Under the pieces are notes generated by a model. It saw nothing but the letters and a program-made list of their open reading frames with translations. It did no database searches and was not told where the DNA came from. This document shows, one piece after another, positions 1-7,218 of a DNA stretch of 13,529 nt. Positions within the stretch are counted from its first letter, which is position 1. Every line of letters starts with the position of its first letter. This stretch comes from Saprospiraceae bacterium UBA7328 (GTDB lineage: Bacteria > Bacteroidota > Bacteroidia > Chitinophagales > Saprospiraceae): positions 1 through 13,529 of the forward strand of contig DKPS01000028.1 of NCBI GenBank assembly GCA_002471345.1, written 5' to 3'. The position numbers and the translations under genes were made by a program.

Positions 1-51
1 CTTAAGAATAGCAAGGCTTCATATGTGTCTACATATTAGTAATGGTATACA

Positions 52-66
52 CTAGTTTATAACTAG
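52..66. promoter_or_regulatory. short inverted repeat in the leader of the peptidase gene
   Basis: CTAGTT-TAT-AACTAG is a perfect 6-bp inverted repeat with a 3-base centre, about 100 bases upstream of the peptidase start. It could be an operator or chance in AT-rich DNA. The rest of bases 1-168 holds no gene I can support: one frame stays open for only the first 36 bases before TAG and could be the tail of a preceding gene, but this cannot be judged. I looked for a Bacteroidota -33 TTTG / -7 TAnnTTTG pair and found only a poor match (TTG at 84, TAATATTG at 101) with wrong spacing. Confidence 0.2.
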
Positions 67-168
67 GAACTACCATGACTTTATTGAACTGTGGAACCTA
101 TAATATTGTGGATACATTTTTTTGTCCCCTATAAACAGATAAAATATTAACTACAATTCGACCTGAAA

Positions 169-2232
169 ATGTCAAGTATTAAAACATTTACACTTTTCCT
201 TACCCTGTGTACAGTGACAATACAAGCTCAAAAAAGTCATATCACTTTAGAAGGCAAACCATATGATAGAATAGAAAAAAGCGCTATTCAACAAGGATTC
301 CTACTTGATATTGACAGATCACTATTTAAACCGAAACATCAAAAATCTATTTCTGAAGAAATGATCACAATGGATCTGAAACTAGGAGAACAGATATTTG
401 AGATGCAATTATTTGAAGATGATCTGTTATCTCCAACTCTTATCAATGAAATAATATCAAGTGGTCAAAATGTACCTCTAACTTATGAAGGCTATACAAT
501 CAAAGGTGGCCGTACAAGACTTACGATAAATGAAGGATTCATCTACGGCTTCATAGAAGATGATGACATTTCTTACTATATCGAACCTGCTTTTTATAAT
601 GACAAAGGAGCTAAAATAGACGCTTATATTATTTACGATGGAGAGGCAGCACTAGAACTTAATTCTATGGCAGAAGAGCGTACATGTGGTTATGCTGACC
701 CCGTGACTAAATCTATAAAAGACAAAGTTGAGGTCATAACGCATGCTTCACAAATGGCATGTAGAGGGCTAAAAATAGCAATAGCCTCTGATCATACCAT
801 GTGGTCGACTTATAGTGGAGAGACCGGTGTGAATAATCATAATACAGGTGTACTCAATAATGTGCAAGGAGATTATGATGGAACAGGAAGTGGAGCCTTT
901 GATATAGAATTCCAAATTGTTGCAAGATATAATGCTTCTTCAGCCGCCAATAACCCATATAATACCACAGGTACTGATGCTGGTGCAATGCTTAATGAAT
1001 TTAGAAGTTGGAGCCTCAGTGGAGGATTTGGTGGTATTGCTACACCTCACATTCAAGGAGGCGCATCAGCCTCTGGTCTTGCCGTATTGTGGTCAGATAA
1101 AAACATCACATATGGAGGCAGTAGTTCAGTGGTTGGGCTAGCAAATACTCCTGGCAATCACAGTGTTCTTGAGGATTTTGGGGGAAATAATCCAGCCGGA
1201 TCAGGATATGGACTTCGCGTTCTTACATCTCATGAGATGGGACATAATCTAAGCTATGGTCATGACAATAATAGCAGCTGCAATGGTGGAAACTGTATAA
1301 TGTGGCCCTCTGTTCAAAACACCGCAACATGGAGTCCTGCTTCTATAACGGCTATCAATAATAACTTGAATGGAAGAGGCCTTACAAATTGTTTCGCTTC
1401 GTGTACAAATAATATACAAGACCTAGGTGAATTAGGAGTAGACTGTGGTGGAGTTTGTGATCCATGTCCATGCACTGCAAATGACACCTATGAAAGTCCT
1501 TTGAATCTTACTATTCAGTTAGATAATTATGCTGAAGAATCTAGTTGGGATATAAGAACTTCAGGAGGGACATTACTTCACAGTGCTTCATACACTGTAG
1601 CAGATCGTGGAGAGCTAAAAACAATAAACAACCTTATTGTTGAAAATGGAAATGGGATATCATTCAACTTTTATGATACATATGGAGATGGGATATGTTG
1701 TGGTTTTGGAAACGGCAGTTTCACAATAAAAGATGCTAATAACACCACCATATATTCAGGAGGGCAATTTACGGCTTCTACTTCAGCTGTATTCTGTATT
1801 GAAGATAATACATGTGAAAATGGAATACAGGATGCTGGAGAACAAGGCATAGATTGTGGTGGAGACTGTACACCTTGCATTACTGGATGTACTGATTCAA
1901 ATGCTCATAATTATAGTCCTAATGCCGATATTTCCAATAACCTATTGTGTGAAACATGTAGTGATGGCAAGCAAAATGGTGATGAATCAGGATTGGATTG
2001 TGGGGGAAAGAAATGTACACCATGTGATTGTACTATCACTGATGTGGTAAGTGGTCAAGAATTAAGTAGTAATGTGTCTATTTATGCTTCTAATACAATC
2101 ATTTCCTCAGATACAGTTATGAGTTCTAACAGTGTCATATTTGTAGCAGGTCAATCTATTGTACTCAATTCGGGTTTTGAAGTAGAGATATCAGGTATTT
2201 TTACTGCGCAGACTGAGGCTTGTAATAACTAA
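169..2232 (+). CDS. secreted metzincin (reprolysin/M12B-like) zinc metallopeptidase with Cys-rich repeats and 3-coathanger C-terminus
   Basis: Predicted exported zinc endopeptidase, 687 residues. Residues 1-21 form a signal peptide ending in IQAQ. About 40-165 resembles a propeptide region. The catalytic domain (about 200-410) holds HEMGHNLSYGHD at 355-366: H355, H359 and H365 would bind zinc and E356 is the catalytic base. A Met-turn CIM follows, with M378, as in reprolysins/ADAMs. The usual Gly in HExxHxxGxxH is Ser362 here. Downstream are Cys-rich repeats (412-435, 549-570, 597-619), a module with YGDGICCGFGNGSF near 500-520, a GCTDSNAHNYSPNA-type repeat near 575, and a C-terminal segment (about 630-687) ending SGFEVEISGIFTAQTEAC, typical of the 3-coathanger stack domain of Bacteroidota surface proteins. 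I see no classic T9SS sorting tail. The gene stands alone and faces a minus-strand gene with 6 bases between stops. Peptidase class is confident; substrate is unknown. Confidence 0.88.
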   Translation: MSSIKTFTLFLTLCTVTIQAQKSHITLEGKPYDRIEKSAIQQGFLLDIDRSLFKPKHQKSISEEMITMDLKLGEQIFEMQLFEDDLLSPTLINEIISSGQNVPLTYEGYTIKGGRTRLTINEGFIYGFIEDDDISYYIEPAFYNDKGAKIDAYIIYDGEAALELNSMAEERTCGYADPVTKSIKDKVEVITHASQMACRGLKIAIASDHTMWSTYSGETGVNNHNTGVLNNVQGDYDGTGSGAFDIEFQIVARYNASSAANNPYNTTGTDAGAMLNEFRSWSLSGGFGGIATPHIQGGASASGLAVLWSDKNITYGGSSSVVGLANTPGNHSVLEDFGGNNPAGSGYGLRVLTSHEMGHNLSYGHDNNSSCNGGNCIMWPSVQNTATWSPASITAINNNLNGRGLTNCFASCTNNIQDLGELGVDCGGVCDPCPCTANDTYESPLNLTIQLDNYAEESSWDIRTSGGTLLHSASYTVADRGELKTINNLIVENGNGISFNFYDTYGDGICCGFGNGSFTIKDANNTTIYSGGQFTASTSAVFCIEDNTCENGIQDAGEQGIDCGGDCTPCITGCTDSNAHNYSPNADISNNLLCETCSDGKQNGDESGLDCGGKKCTPCDCTITDVVSGQELSSNVSIYASNTIISSDTVMSSNSVIFVAGQSIVLNSGFEVEISGIFTAQTEACNN
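1402..2025 (+). repeat. three diverged Cys-rich repeats in the peptidase gene
   Basis: Three copies of a roughly 22-residue unit, pattern C-x-(D/N)-x-x-Q-(D/N)-x-(G/D)-E-x-G-x-D-C-G-G-x-C-x-P-C, occur at residues 412-435, 549-570 and 597-619 of the metallopeptidase. Each has four conserved cysteines, suggesting a small disulfide-bonded or metal-binding knot. The copies have diverged at DNA level and are not tandem: a beta-rich module separates the first two and a GCTDSNAHNY-type motif the last two. Such units recur in large secreted proteins of marine Bacteroidota; their function is not established. Confidence 0.75.
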
Positions 2233-2238
2233 AAAGCA

Positions 2239-3141
2239 TCAGACCATTGCATAAAGCCTATCCATTCTATCTGAAATCTCTTTCAATCTATCTCTATCTC
2301 CTCCTGACACCTCAGCAGACCCCCATCCATTGTACCCTACTTCTTGTAATGCTTGATTTACTTTTACCCAATCAGAATCTCCATCTCCTAGTTTCACCTT
2401 AAAACCTTCCCAAATCCCCTCTTCACTCTGTTTTTTCCGGCTATAGTCCTTGATATCTACTTTAATGATTCTCTTCCCTAATATTTGTATCCAATGATGT
2501 GGCCATCCATATCGTACTATATTGCCTATATCCATATACCACCCAATCATATCACTATCAAACTGATCGATATACCGAGCAGCCTCCATTGGACTTATGA
2601 GGAAGTTATTCCACACATTTTCTATTGCTATTTTAATTCCAGTCTCTTTTGCCACTGGAAGCATTTTTTTGATTTCTGCAGTACTTCTCTCCCACGCCTC
2701 ATCATATCTGATTTCATCATTCACTATAGCAGGTACAAGTAATACAGTGGTGCCCCTATATGATTTACATTTATGGAAAGCATCAATCATAGAATTAGTG
2801 CATTCCTCCCGTACTGCAGGATCTGAATGAGAAAGTGGTTTCTTCCAATGAACAGAATTTACAACACCAGGAATAATGATCCCAGCCTCATCTCTTGCTG
2901 CTATAATTTCCTTATCATCTAAGTCATTAGGACTGTCCATCTCCACTCCATCAAATCCGAGAGATTTAACTAATTTGAATTTATCTAAAATTGAGAGATC
3001 CTCTTTAATCATCCCAAATTTGAGACTCTTTTTATTCAGTGGCATTGTGATGTTTGACTCAGGAGCACAAAAACTCATCGAGGCTGTAGAAAAAGCAGCT
3101 GTAGCGATAGCAGTACTTTGTACAAATTTTCTTCTTTTCAT
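2239..3141 (-). CDS. Tat-exported sugar phosphate isomerase/epimerase family TIM-barrel protein
   Basis: 300-residue protein of the xylose isomerase-like TIM-barrel (AP endonuclease 2) superfamily, COG1082 type. The start MKRRKFVQSTA is a twin-arginine leader followed by a hydrophobic Ala/Ser-rich stretch to about residue 25, so the protein is probably exported or membrane-anchored. Conserved blocks run the full length: FGMIKEDLS (42-50), GFDGVEMDSP (62-71), TTVLLVPAIV (131-140), IAIENVWNNF (171-180), GWYMDIGNIVRYGWP (200-214), KVDIKDYSRKK (227-237) and GWGSAEVSGGDRDRL (272-286). Likely metal ligands are E174, D204 and E277; in the usual HxKD block the first position is Asp229 here. It is last in a minus-strand run after a Gfo/Idh protein, a common pairing in sugar or polyol catabolism. 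The substrate cannot be deduced. Stop is TGA. Confidence 0.85.
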   Translation of the reverse strand: MKRRKFVQSTAIATAAFSTASMSFCAPESNITMPLNKKSLKFGMIKEDLSILDKFKLVKSLGFDGVEMDSPNDLDDKEIIAARDEAGIIIPGVVNSVHWKKPLSHSDPAVREECTNSMIDAFHKCKSYRGTTVLLVPAIVNDEIRYDEAWERSTAEIKKMLPVAKETGIKIAIENVWNNFLISPMEAARYIDQFDSDMIGWYMDIGNIVRYGWPHHWIQILGKRIIKVDIKDYSRKKQSEEGIWEGFKVKLGDGDSDWVKVNQALQEVGYNGWGSAEVSGGDRDRLKEISDRMDRLYAMV

Positions 3142-3181
3142 TTATTGCTTTTTCAAATATTTCTCAATCTTTTGTAAAGAA

Positions 3182-3224
3182 AAATTAGACCTGAAAGGAA
3201 TGGAAAGCCTGTCAGGTCTAATTT
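3182..3224 (-). terminator. strong hairpin, probable terminator or mRNA processing stem
   Basis: AAATTAGACCTGA (3182-3194) and TCAGGTCTAATTT (3212-3224) are perfect 13-base inverted copies around a 17-base loop; AGG/CCT inside the loop can add three more pairs. Read on the minus strand, the stem follows the Gfo/Idh stop by about 20 bases and runs into TTTTTCTTTAC, fitting an intrinsic terminator. The plus side also continues into a T-rich run, so it could work in both directions. It lies 41 bases before the isomerase start, so that gene may have its own promoter or be expressed at a lower level by read-through. Confidence 0.65.
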
Positions 3225-3246
3225 ACTTTTTATATTCTGGATGACT

Positions 3247-4569
3247 TTAAGCGAACTTAGTGATCCCTGGTTTGGCTACATCTGCCATTGGCCACTTCAG
3301 ATCCCAGTTGTATTGATCTAGTGTAGGTCCAAGAATCTCATTACTGTTAATAGCTTCATCCCAAGTAAGTGTCTGCCCAGTATAAGCGGCAAGTCTTCCC
3401 ATGACAGCTAACATAGTGCTATTTGCCATCCTTACCCCATCATGAAATGGATCTCCATCTCTAATAGACTTAAATAGCGTATTATGCTCTAACTGATACA
3501 TATTTTTCCAAGGCTCCTCAGTACTATACTCCCAATTAGTCTTTCCTTTTATCTCGTGAGTTTTAAATACATCTATGAACGCTCTTCCATCATTACCCAT
3601 ACAATCTACAGTATATGCTCTTGAGGTTCCTTTCTGTTGTCTGCTGAAGTGATAACCTCTTCTTCCTTCACCATAATCATACACTAGAGCAAAATGGTCA
3701 AATACATTACCAAATTGGTCCTCTGTTCGGCTCTGACGACCTCCCGTTCCTGATACACTTACAGGGTTCACATCGCCCATAGCCCATGCCATTAAGTCTA
3801 AACTGTGGATAGCTTGTTCTGCTATATGATCACCACTCATCCAGTTCTGGTATAACCAATTACGCATCTCAAATTCAAAATCACTCCATCCCTCTTTTCT
3901 TTCATGAAACCAAAGAGCACCAGTATTATACGTAGTGTAAAGCGTATGCATATCACCTATTCCTCCATCGAGTAGTCTATTATAAGTCTCTATTTTGGGA
4001 ATATCATGTCTCCAGCAAAAACCTGACATTAATGCTAACCCTTTTTCTTTTGCCTTATTCGCTGTGGCTATGACACTTCTCACTCCTGGAGCATCTACAG
4101 CAACAGGTTTTTCACAAAAGACATGCTTACCTGCTTCTACAGCAGCAGCTAGATGACCCGGTCTGAAACATGGAGGTGTTGCCAGTAACACAACATCAAC
4201 ATCACTATCTATTAATTTTTGATATGCATCAAAACCTATAAATTTATGATCTGGCATTACAGCCATTTTCTTTGGATCTATCTCCTCTTCTGACATAGCA
4301 TCCTGAAGAGAAGTGTATGCCTTATCTAATCTGTCTTGGAAGACATCTGCCATTGCTACTAATATGACATTGTCATCTGCATTAATGGCTTGCAATGCAG
4401 CTCCAGTTCCTCTACCTCCACATCCTATTAATCCAACTCTGAGGGTATCAGTGTTCATATTCTGTCTAAAAGGGGAAGCAGTCAAAGAATTTATAGCAAA
4501 AGGTGCTATTACAGCGGCAGTCCCAGTTTTCTTTACAAAGTCTCTACGACTCGATAGGTTTAAATCCAT
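3247..4569 (-). CDS. Tat-exported Gfo/Idh/MocA family oxidoreductase
   Basis: 440-residue NAD(P)-dependent oxidoreductase-like protein. SSRRDFVKKTG at 6-16 plus the hydrophobic stretch AAVIAPFAI is a clear Tat signal. The Rossmann fold starts at about 43 with LRVGLIGCGGRGTG (GxGGxG, 49-54) for dinucleotide binding, followed by VILVAMADVF ending the second strand. CEKPVAVDA at 151-159 is the hallmark EKP motif with the conserved Lys153. The C-terminal alpha/beta domain includes WMSGDHIAEQAIHSLDLMAWAMGD (about 241-264), where an HxxD-type pair probably contacts substrate. Exported members of this family are thought to carry tightly bound cofactor and act on glycans or cyclitols in the periplasm (family knowledge). 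It precedes the TIM-barrel isomerase in transcription order, with a hairpin between them. The exact sugar substrate is unknown. Stop is TAA. Confidence 0.9.
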   Translation of the reverse strand: MDLNLSSRRDFVKKTGTAAVIAPFAINSLTASPFRQNMNTDTLRVGLIGCGGRGTGAALQAINADDNVILVAMADVFQDRLDKAYTSLQDAMSEEEIDPKKMAVMPDHKFIGFDAYQKLIDSDVDVVLLATPPCFRPGHLAAAVEAGKHVFCEKPVAVDAPGVRSVIATANKAKEKGLALMSGFCWRHDIPKIETYNRLLDGGIGDMHTLYTTYNTGALWFHERKEGWSDFEFEMRNWLYQNWMSGDHIAEQAIHSLDLMAWAMGDVNPVSVSGTGGRQSRTEDQFGNVFDHFALVYDYGEGRRGYHFSRQQKGTSRAYTVDCMGNDGRAFIDVFKTHEIKGKTNWEYSTEEPWKNMYQLEHNTLFKSIRDGDPFHDGVRMANSTMLAVMGRLAAYTGQTLTWDEAINSNEILGPTLDQYNWDLKWPMADVAKPGITKFA

Positions 4570-4628
4570 GGTATCTAAATTTTTAATTGAGTAATCTAAA
4601 TGTAGTAATTATCCCGATAAATTGAAAT

Positions 4629-5513
4629 TCACAACTTCTTATATTCAGAGTATTCTTCTTTTAATATATTTGAAGTGGCACTTATGCTTATGATTGTTGC
4701 CAGTGCATCAGCTATTGTACATGACGGACCAGTGATGTTAATTGTTTCAGAATTCTTGATTCCTACACCATTCTTAGGATTAATAATATGGCTATGATTT
4801 AGATTATCTATTTGTATGCTTTGATATAGGGAGCCAGAAGAAGCCACAGCTTGATTATTCAGAGTTAAAGTTGAGTCTATGTTCTGCAGTTTAATATTCC
4901 ATCCATCTTTCGGATGATTTCCCGCATAAATGTCCCCTCCTCCATCTACTAGAGCATAGTAGATCCCATTGTCCATAAGCACTTTATATGCTTCATCAAC
5001 GGCATAACCTTTCGCAATACCTCCGAAATCAAATAACATATTTTCTATTTCAAAAGATACTGTCATGGGCTCTTTATCCATTTTCAGATATTTGAAATTT
5101 ACCAAATATCTTGCTTTTGCTATTTCGGAATGACTTGGTTCTTCGCCTCTCCTTATCGCTCTTCGCCAAATTTTACTTATTGGCCCTATAGTAACATCAA
5201 ATTTTCCATTAGAATGATTATGCAGTCCTTTTGAAATTTGTAAAAGGTGCCATAAATCTGTAGATACCTTTTTAGGAGAGGTGCTGATATTCATGGCCTC
5301 ACTTTCTAAAAAATAATTGGAGAAAATTGAATTTAAATGATTTATTTTTTCAAATGCTTTCTCAGCTGCAGCCTGAGCCTTGCGCTCACTATGATGAAAT
5401 ACCACCACACGAAAAGTTGTACCCATCAGGGGCTTTTCAAATATATATTTTGATAAATCTGAATGCTTAGGAAATTGAAGAATAAGTAGAGAAATGTAAA
5501 ACCAGATATTCAA
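4629..5513 (-). CDS. apbE: FAD:protein FMN transferase (ApbE family)
   Basis: 294-residue ApbE-type flavin transferase, which attaches FMN from FAD to a Thr/Ser of extracytoplasmic electron-transfer proteins. Motifs in order: MGTTF (30-34), DVTIGP (106-111), DFGGIAKGYAVD (162-173), DGGGD (190-194), ASSGSLYQ (224-231), SHIINPKNG (241-249) and ADALAT (268-273), whose D269 and T273 would help bind the metal. The N-terminus (WFYISLLILQF) is hydrophobic but short and lacks a lipobox Cys, unlike many Bacteroidota homologues. It starts 22 bases after the SUMF1 lipoprotein stop, so the two are probably co-transcribed. The C-terminus is short for the family: translation ends at TGA about 20 residues after ADALAT, and the same frame then reads ISIYRDNYYI before TAG, resembling the usual last strand of ApbE. 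A late nonsense mutation is possible. No FMN-binding target is seen in the window. Confidence 0.9.
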   Translation of the reverse strand: MNIWFYISLLILQFPKHSDLSKYIFEKPLMGTTFRVVVFHHSERKAQAAAEKAFEKINHLNSIFSNYFLESEAMNISTSPKKVSTDLWHLLQISKGLHNHSNGKFDVTIGPISKIWRRAIRRGEEPSHSEIAKARYLVNFKYLKMDKEPMTVSFEIENMLFDFGGIAKGYAVDEAYKVLMDNGIYYALVDGGGDIYAGNHPKDGWNIKLQNIDSTLTLNNQAVASSGSLYQSIQIDNLNHSHIINPKNGVGIKNSETINITGPSCTIADALATIISISATSNILKEEYSEYKKL

Positions 5514-5535
5514 AATTTCAAAAATTTAGCTAAAA

Positions 5536-6540
5536 TCATCCTCCTAACACCATTTCCCAAAAGGCAGCTTGCTCCTCCAGACTAGGCTGGTTTACAGGAC
5601 TTATTATTCTAAATCCTACGAAAGGTGAATCTGTATTCCACCAAAAACTTTTTGGGATCTGAGGGTCTCGCTCTTTCCATCTCGAACTAGATCTAATCCT
5701 ACATGCACATCGATGATGTTTAGGTTTGTCATCCCAAGAACCTCCTCTTACAGTACGAGGATGGAGTTTAGTCGGTTTAATCCAAGGGTTGACTTCATCC
5801 ACCATAGTAGAAGAAATCGTAGTATAAGCATCCTTCTTATATTGATCTAAGGTCCACTCAGATACATTACCAAGCATATCATGCAGTCCCCACTTATTCG
5901 GTTGTTTCATTCCGATTTTGTGATATGCTTCTGCGCTATTGTTATAATTCCAAGAATGATCATTAAGTTGGGCCGCATCATTTCCAAAATAGTGATACTC
6001 TGTGCTACCGGCCCTACATGCATATTCCCACTCAGCTTCTGTAGGCAATCGATAAAATATTCCTGATTTTTGACTTAGCCATTTACAATATTGTAAAGCA
6101 CCAAACTGTGTCATACTTACTGCTGGAAATCCTTCATTGCCCATTCCAAATGTTGGATCTTCATATGGTGGACTTGGTCGGGCTATAGCATCAGCATCCC
6201 AGTCAGGTCGTTCTGGAGTTATTACGTCAAGTTCTTTCTGTCGATATACATTATACTCATCATAACTCACCTCATGTACACCAATCAAAAAAGGTTCAAC
6301 TGAAGTTACAAACTGAGGGCCTTCGTCTTCGTTTCTGTTTATCTCATCAATAGCACTTCCCATAGTGAAGGAGCCACCCTCAAGAGGCATCATTTTAAAC
6401 GAAATCGAAGTGCCAGGTATAGTGTGTTCTTCCGCTATAGTTTTCTTTTTGATGTCAGGTTTAATCTCTTCCACAGACTTTGGAGTACTACACCCTACTA
6501 GGAACAAAAGACTAACAAATAAATATGAATATTTTCTCAT
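5536..6540 (-). CDS. SUMF1/formylglycine-generating enzyme-fold lipoprotein
   Basis: 334-residue lipoprotein. The leader MRKYSYLFVSLLFLVGC has a lipobox LVGC with acylated Cys17. Residues 50-320 form a complete SUMF1 (FGE-sulfatase) domain: EGGSFTMGS near 54-62, FLIGVHEVSYDEYNVY, FPAVSMTQFGALQYCKWLS, RLPTEAEWEYACRAGS, KWGLHDMLGNVSEW, RGGSWDD at 265-271 and a final VGFRIIS. In true formylglycine-generating enzymes the RGGSY block is followed by two copper-binding cysteines at +6 and +11; here those positions are Asp271 and His276, and the only nearby cysteines (278, 280) are out of register. It is therefore probably not a sulfatase-maturing enzyme, but a SUMF1-fold protein of other function, as in gliding or envelope proteins. 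It sits between the YceI-like and ApbE genes. Stop is TGA. Confidence 0.87.
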   Translation of the reverse strand: MRKYSYLFVSLLFLVGCSTPKSVEEIKPDIKKKTIAEEHTIPGTSISFKMMPLEGGSFTMGSAIDEINRNEDEGPQFVTSVEPFLIGVHEVSYDEYNVYRQKELDVITPERPDWDADAIARPSPPYEDPTFGMGNEGFPAVSMTQFGALQYCKWLSQKSGIFYRLPTEAEWEYACRAGSTEYHYFGNDAAQLNDHSWNYNNSAEAYHKIGMKQPNKWGLHDMLGNVSEWTLDQYKKDAYTTISSTMVDEVNPWIKPTKLHPRTVRGGSWDDKPKHHRCACRIRSSSRWKERDPQIPKSFWWNTDSPFVGFRIISPVNQPSLEEQAAFWEMVLGG

Positions 6541-6591
6541 GCCACCAAGATATCTATTTGGTAGGTTTTTAAAAAAATGTGAAGCACAATA

Positions 6592-7164
6592 TTATTTTTT
6601 CAAATAATTTATTTCAAAAACTACCTCTATCTCATCATCTGTTTCTATTTGACCAAACATAGCGCTAGGTGGGTCAATATTGTAATCAGTCATTTTTAAA
6701 AGGCATTTACCATTTAGAACAAGTTGATCCCCATCTAAATTTCCTTGAATTTTCAAGTTTACTTTATTTTCTACCCCGGCGATAGATAGCGTGCCTTTTG
6801 ATATAATTATAATCTCATTCCCATCTTTTTCAACAGGGCTTACTTCAGTCTGATGATATACAATCTCAGGGTGCTCAACACTTTTAAGCGCTTTATATAT
6901 TTTAGTATTCATTGAGGCACCTCTTCCTCCATCCATAGTTTTCACTTCCGCTTTAAAAGTGAATTCTGGAAGTGGACTATTGATATCAATAGAAATGGGG
7001 AACCCTTCAGCTTTAGGTACTGTCACCTTCCAATCATGTAAGGTAGATGTGCCCACTACATTCACTGACTGTGCTTCAGAAAGTTTATATTCTTGGGCAT
7101 TCAATTGAAAAATCGAACCTGAAAAAACAAAAAGAATAAGTGTATATAATTTAGTCATATCCAT
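6592..7164 (-). CDS. YceI-like periplasmic lipid/isoprenoid-binding protein
   Basis: About 190-residue YceI-family protein. I start it at the ATG at 7164 (or 7158, two codons later), because MDMTKLYTLILFVFSGS leads straight into a normal signal peptide ending in FQLNAQ. The frame is open back to 7248, but that start would overlap the divergent gene and put 28 odd residues before the signal. The mature part, beginning EYKLSEAQSVNVVGTSTLHDW, has the typical YceI opening strand; FTFKAEVKTMDGGRGASMNTKIYKALKSVEHPEIVY is the conserved central block, and GTLSIAGVENKVNLKIQG the later strands. YceI proteins have an extended lipocalin-like barrel that binds polyprenoid or fatty molecules, often near membrane redox proteins. 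It is the first gene of the minus-strand run, 51 bases ahead of the SUMF1 lipoprotein. Ligand unknown. Confidence 0.85.
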   Translation of the reverse strand: MDMTKLYTLILFVFSGSIFQLNAQEYKLSEAQSVNVVGTSTLHDWKVTVPKAEGFPISIDINSPLPEFTFKAEVKTMDGGRGASMNTKIYKALKSVEHPEIVYHQTEVSPVEKDGNEIIIISKGTLSIAGVENKVNLKIQGNLDGDQLVLNGKCLLKMTDYNIDPPSAMFGQIETDDEIEVVFEINYLKK

Positions 7165-7218
7165 AATTAGATAAAGTAAAAAATAATATAAAGGCTTAAT
7201 GGAAGTGTAATTTATAAA
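7165..7218. promoter_or_regulatory. divergent promoter region between YceI-like and flavin reductase genes
   Basis: These 54 AT-rich bases separate the likely starts of two genes pointing away from each other, so promoters for both directions must lie here or overlap the gene ends. I could not find a convincing Bacteroidota -7 TAnnTTTG box on either strand, so no precise site is offered. The position alone suggests shared control of the YceI-SUMF1-ApbE run and the flavin reductase. Confidence 0.35.

Noticed and set aside
1..168. Tail of an upstream gene or a sharp promoter in the leader
   Set aside because: Only 12 codons are open in one frame before TAG, too little to identify; the best promoter-like boxes have wrong spacing.
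2876..3244. 122-codon plus-strand open frame
   Set aside because: It is antisense to the conserved isomerase coding sequence and then runs through the terminator hairpin; no domain, signal or start context supports it.
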